From Xanthobacteraceae bacterium (GTDB lineage: Bacteria; Pseudomonadota; Alphaproteobacteria; Rhizobiales; Xanthobacteraceae): a DNA stretch of 6,824 nt. The stretch spans positions 1 to 6,824 of the forward strand of contig JASHQO010000466.1 of the NCBI GenBank assembly GCA_030039105.1. The letters are read 5' to 3'. The translations under genes and the position numbers were made by a program. Every line of letters starts with the position of its first letter. Position 1 is the stretch's first letter. This document shows, piece by piece, positions 4,812 to 6,824 of this stretch. The notes beneath the pieces are model-generated. The model was given only the letters and a program-made list of their open reading frames with translations. It did no database searches and was not told the origin of the DNA.

Positions 4812-6022
4812 GCCTCGCCTCCCGCGAGGTCCGCGTCAGGTGGTTTGACGCGCGATGAGGGGCTTCGCCCTTCTATAGCCTTGTACCACGATATCAGGTT
4901 TGCCACCGCAATCATGATCATAATCCCGATTAAGCTGATGGCGACCTGTACCGCGGGCCCACCCGAATATTCGCCGATGACGAACTGGCCGGCGAAGGCC
5001 AAAAACACGCCGAGACAGAAGATTTCCAGCGAATGCTGGCCGCAGCGGATGGCCGGCTGCAGGATCGGCGATTTCAGCCTGGGCCAGTCGCGCGGCACGA
5101 ACCGCACCGTCACGGTGGCGAGCGCCAGGAAATGGGCGAAGCGCAACACGTCAAGGTTGGTCTTGTCGATCGGGTACATCCATTCGCTCAGCCAATTCGG
5201 CACCAGCCGGCCGAGCGGCTCGATGTACCAGGTCAGCGTGATGGCGAAGGCGAAGATCAGATAGACGATGCAGACGACGAGCATGGTGCGCGAGCGCAGC
5301 ACGCCCGAGAGTCGCTGCGCGCCGCCGAGCGCGCACCAGGCGCCGAACACGAACAGCAATTGCCAGGCGAACGGATTGAAGAACCAGACGCCGTTCGGAT
5401 AGGCCGGCAGGTTGAGATCGAAATTCCAGGTCAGCACATAGACCAGCGCCGAGCCGGCGAGCGCGAAGGCCGGCGAGCGCAGCAACAGATACAGCATCGG
5501 CGGAAACAACAGCAGCAGCACGATGTAGAGCGGCAATACGTCCATGTTGACCGGTTTGAACTTCAACAACAACGCCTGGAAGATCGTGACGTCGGGCTGC
5601 TTGAGGAAATCCAGAATCTTCATTTCCTCGGCATAGAGCGGGTTGTCGAAGGTCGCCGCGACGTAGGCGATCTCGGCCATGAAGATCGTGAACAGAAAGA
5701 TGTGGGCGACGTAGATCTGCCAGGCGCGGCGCAGGATGCGGGCGCTGGCCACCAGCACGCCGCGCTCGCGCATGGCGCGGCCGTAGACGAAGGCGGCGGT
5801 ATAGCCGGAGATGAAGATGAAGATCTCGGTGGCGTCGGAGAAGCCGTAATTGCGGATGGTGAACCAGTTGAGGACGTTCTCGGGGATGTGGTCGAGGAAG
5901 ATCAGCCACAGCGCGATGCCGCGGAACAAGTCGAGGCGCAGGTCGCGCCCGCCCGGCGCCGCGGCAAGCGGGGCGGGGACAGTCGGCGGCGCGGCCGTGA
6001 CAACGTCGAGATTGGCATTCAT
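4808..6022 (-). CDS. OpgC-domain integral membrane acyltransferase
   Basis: A 404-residue inner-membrane protein of the OpgC family, whose characterised members succinylate osmoregulated periplasmic glucans in related bacteria. After a Pro/Ala-rich N-terminal tail (1-25) come the family signatures RDLRLDLFRGIALWLIFLDH (26-45) and SDATEIFIFISGYTAAFVY (62-80). Then come DVLPLYIVLLLLFPP (161-175), GVWFFNPFAWQLLF (211-224) and GQHSLEIFCLGVFLAF (328-343). About ten hydrophobic segments are visible. The ATG at 6022 is chosen because the family motif begins soon after it; the frame is open to 6121, but the extension is Arg-rich and unlikely. No clear ribosome-binding site is seen. No opgG or opgH glucan-synthesis gene is in the window, so the acceptor could be glucan or another envelope polymer. 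It heads an operon with two SGNH-like genes, reminiscent of acylation systems that pair a membrane acyltransferase with exported SGNH proteins. The symbol is left empty because the substrate is unproven. Confidence 0.88.
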   Translation of the reverse strand: MNANLDVVTAAPPTVPAPLAAAPGGRDLRLDLFRGIALWLIFLDHIPENVLNWFTIRNYGFSDATEIFIFISGYTAAFVYGRAMRERGVLVASARILRRAWQIYVAHIFLFTIFMAEIAYVAATFDNPLYAEEMKILDFLKQPDVTIFQALLLKFKPVNMDVLPLYIVLLLLFPPMLYLLLRSPAFALAGSALVYVLTWNFDLNLPAYPNGVWFFNPFAWQLLFVFGAWCALGGAQRLSGVLRSRTMLVVCIVYLIFAFAITLTWYIEPLGRLVPNWLSEWMYPIDKTNLDVLRFAHFLALATVTVRFVPRDWPRLKSPILQPAIRCGQHSLEIFCLGVFLAFAGQFVIGEYSGGPAVQVAISLIGIMIMIAVANLISWYKAIEGRSPSSRVKPPDADLAGGEA

Positions 6023-6229
6023 TTTCGAGTCGTCGCTGCGCGGCTGATGCACCTCAACCGCCCCAAAAGCACGCTTGCGCGTCCGCACGGTTATTGCAAC
6101 AACGAGACGGAATCTATTCACTTATGCGTTGAAATGCCGGAGTTTGCGGCGATGCCGGCCCGATCGCGGCGACGCGGCGTCGGAAATGCGACCGGACCGG
6201 TTTCAAGGATCGGCTGTTGGGCTTGCACC
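6023..6229. promoter_or_regulatory. Divergent control region between the opgC-like operon and apaG
   Basis: Both flanking genes read outward from this 207-bp gap, so it should hold both promoters. The middle (about 6080-6125) is noticeably more AT-rich, for instance around TTATTGCAAC and TCTATTCACTTATG. I cannot find a convincing -35/-10 pair with good spacing on either strand. Nothing else is recognised. Confidence 0.4.
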
Positions 6230-6622
6230 ATGTATCGCGCCATCACCCGCAATATCGAGGTCGTGGTGAAACCGCGGTTTGTCGCCGACAAATCGTCGCC
6301 GGAGAATAATTATTTCTTCTGGGCATACACCATTTCCATCACCAATAACGGGGCCGAAACGGTGCAACTGAAGACCCGCCATTGGCGCATCACCGACGCC
6401 AACGGCCGCCGCCAGGAGGTGCGCGGCGCCGGCGTGGTCGGCGAGGAACCGGTGCTCAAGGCCGGCGAGGCGTTCGAATATACCAGCGGCGTGCCGCTGC
6501 AGACGCCGTCCGGTTTCATGGCCGGCAGCTATGGTATGGTGGGCGCAAGCGGCGAGCACTTCGACATCGAAATTCCCGCCTTCTCGCTCGACAGCGCCGA
6601 AACCAAGCGCACGCTCAATTGA
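6230..6622 (+). CDS. apaG: ApaG, DUF525 family protein
   Basis: A 130-residue protein of the ApaG family, a small fibronectin-III-like beta fold of uncertain cellular role. Related domains occur in eukaryotic FBXO3 and POLDIP2, and metal or nucleotide-ligand binding has been proposed. The whole family pattern is visible: MYRAITRNIEVVVKP at the start, YFFWAYTISITNNG (28-41), VQLKTRHWRITDANG (45-59), the Gly-rich RGAGVVGEEP (65-74), FEYTSGVPLQTPSGFMAGSY (82-101) and FDIEIPAFSLD (111-121). The ATG at 6230 fits the usual family N terminus; the open frame extends far upstream only as antisense to opgC. The only ribosome-binding-like run, AAGGA at 6205-6209, is too far away, so translation initiation looks weak or leader-dependent. 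It appears to be a single-gene unit. Confidence 0.95.
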   Translation: MYRAITRNIEVVVKPRFVADKSSPENNYFFWAYTISITNNGAETVQLKTRHWRITDANGRRQEVRGAGVVGEEPVLKAGEAFEYTSGVPLQTPSGFMAGSYGMVGASGEHFDIEIPAFSLDSAETKRTLN

Positions 6623-6712
6623 GCTCGCCGAGGTGGCGGTTAGCGGGTATCGAGCAAAATCCGCGTTCGGCAGTCAGGGGCGAATCCGAGCCCAAAATTT
6701 CCTGGCCGGGCA

Positions 6713-6802
6713 TCAAAGCGTCGCCGGCAGCCCTGTTTGGGCGACATAAGAGAGAGCGAACCACAACGCCGCCGTAACGACACCAACCAAGATTTTACTC
6801 AT
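6713..6802 (-). CDS. Small putative single-span membrane peptide (29 residues)
   Basis: An ATG at 6802 opens a 29-residue frame ending in TGA at 6713. GGAG (complement of 6809-6812) stands six bases before the ATG, a well-placed ribosome-binding site. The peptide starts MSKILVGVVTAALWFALSYV and ends with a short polar/Pro-Gly tail (AQTGLPATL). That is a short basic N terminus, one hydrophobic helix and a tail, typical of small membrane proteins or a bare signal anchor. I do not recognise a family. The promoter would lie outside the window. Alternatively it could be a signal peptide of a gene broken by a nonsense change, but I see no continued domain downstream. Evidence is limited to the start signals and composition. 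Confidence 0.45.
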   Translation of the reverse strand: MSKILVGVVTAALWFALSYVAQTGLPATL

Positions 6803-6824
6803 TGATGGCTCCGGATCGTGCTTG

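Noticed and set aside
5033..6622. A 529-codon plus-strand frame joining apaG to an upstream extension
   Set aside because: The extension is antisense to the opgC-like gene and has a Gln/Arg/Glu/Asp-rich shadow composition. The ApaG family begins at the ATG at 6230, so no fusion protein is supported.
6623..6712. Terminator for apaG
   Set aside because: Only a 4-bp stem (6626-6629 with 6635-6638) and a distant GCTCG/CGAGC pair are present, without a T-tract, so no terminator is called.

Overview
The window looks like chromosomal DNA of a GC-rich alphaproteobacterium of the order Hyphomicrobiales, near Bradyrhizobium, Rhodopseudomonas and relatives. The reasons are the long two-domain dCTP deaminase, a SAM-II riboswitch in front of a MetZ-type sulfhydrylase, an ApaG of the rhizobial form, an OpgC-type membrane protein, and GC-rich palindromic interspersed repeats. 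This placement is inferred from family recognition; no search was run.

Layout from left to right. (1) Positions 1-276 hold the 3' end of an unrecognised plus-strand membrane protein. Its end overlaps tail-to-tail with dcd (minus strand, 248-1396), a bifold dCTP deaminase. (2) Positions 1397-1747 carry no gene but are dense with signals: a composite hairpin repeat in the dcd leader, a good sigma-70-type promoter, a SAM-II riboswitch, and a terminator/antiterminator hairpin pair leading into metZ (plus strand, 1748-2941). (3) Positions 2942-3099 separate two convergent transcription units and contain a nested palindromic repeat. (4) Positions 3100-6022 form a tightly coupled three-gene minus-strand operon in the order opgC-like acyltransferase, SGNH-like protein A, SGNH hydrolase B, with gene overlaps of 4 and 1 nt. 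(5) apaG (plus strand, 6230-6622) is divergent from this operon. (6) A 29-residue putative membrane peptide with a good ribosome-binding site lies on the minus strand at the right edge.

How the genes work together. metZ makes homocysteine for methionine synthesis, and its leader shows a complete SAM-feedback circuit built from four complementary GC blocks. dcd supplies dUTP for thymidylate synthesis and shares only the divergent control region with metZ. The opgC-SGNH-SGNH operon is the most intriguing unit. A ten-helix-type acyltransferase is coupled to two exported SGNH-fold paralogues, one with all the expected catalytic residues and one in which they appear to have been lost. That suggests an envelope glycan or lipid acyl-modification machine with a pseudoenzyme partner. 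A second unusual point is a repeat-derived, in-frame peptide insertion inside the dcd coding sequence.
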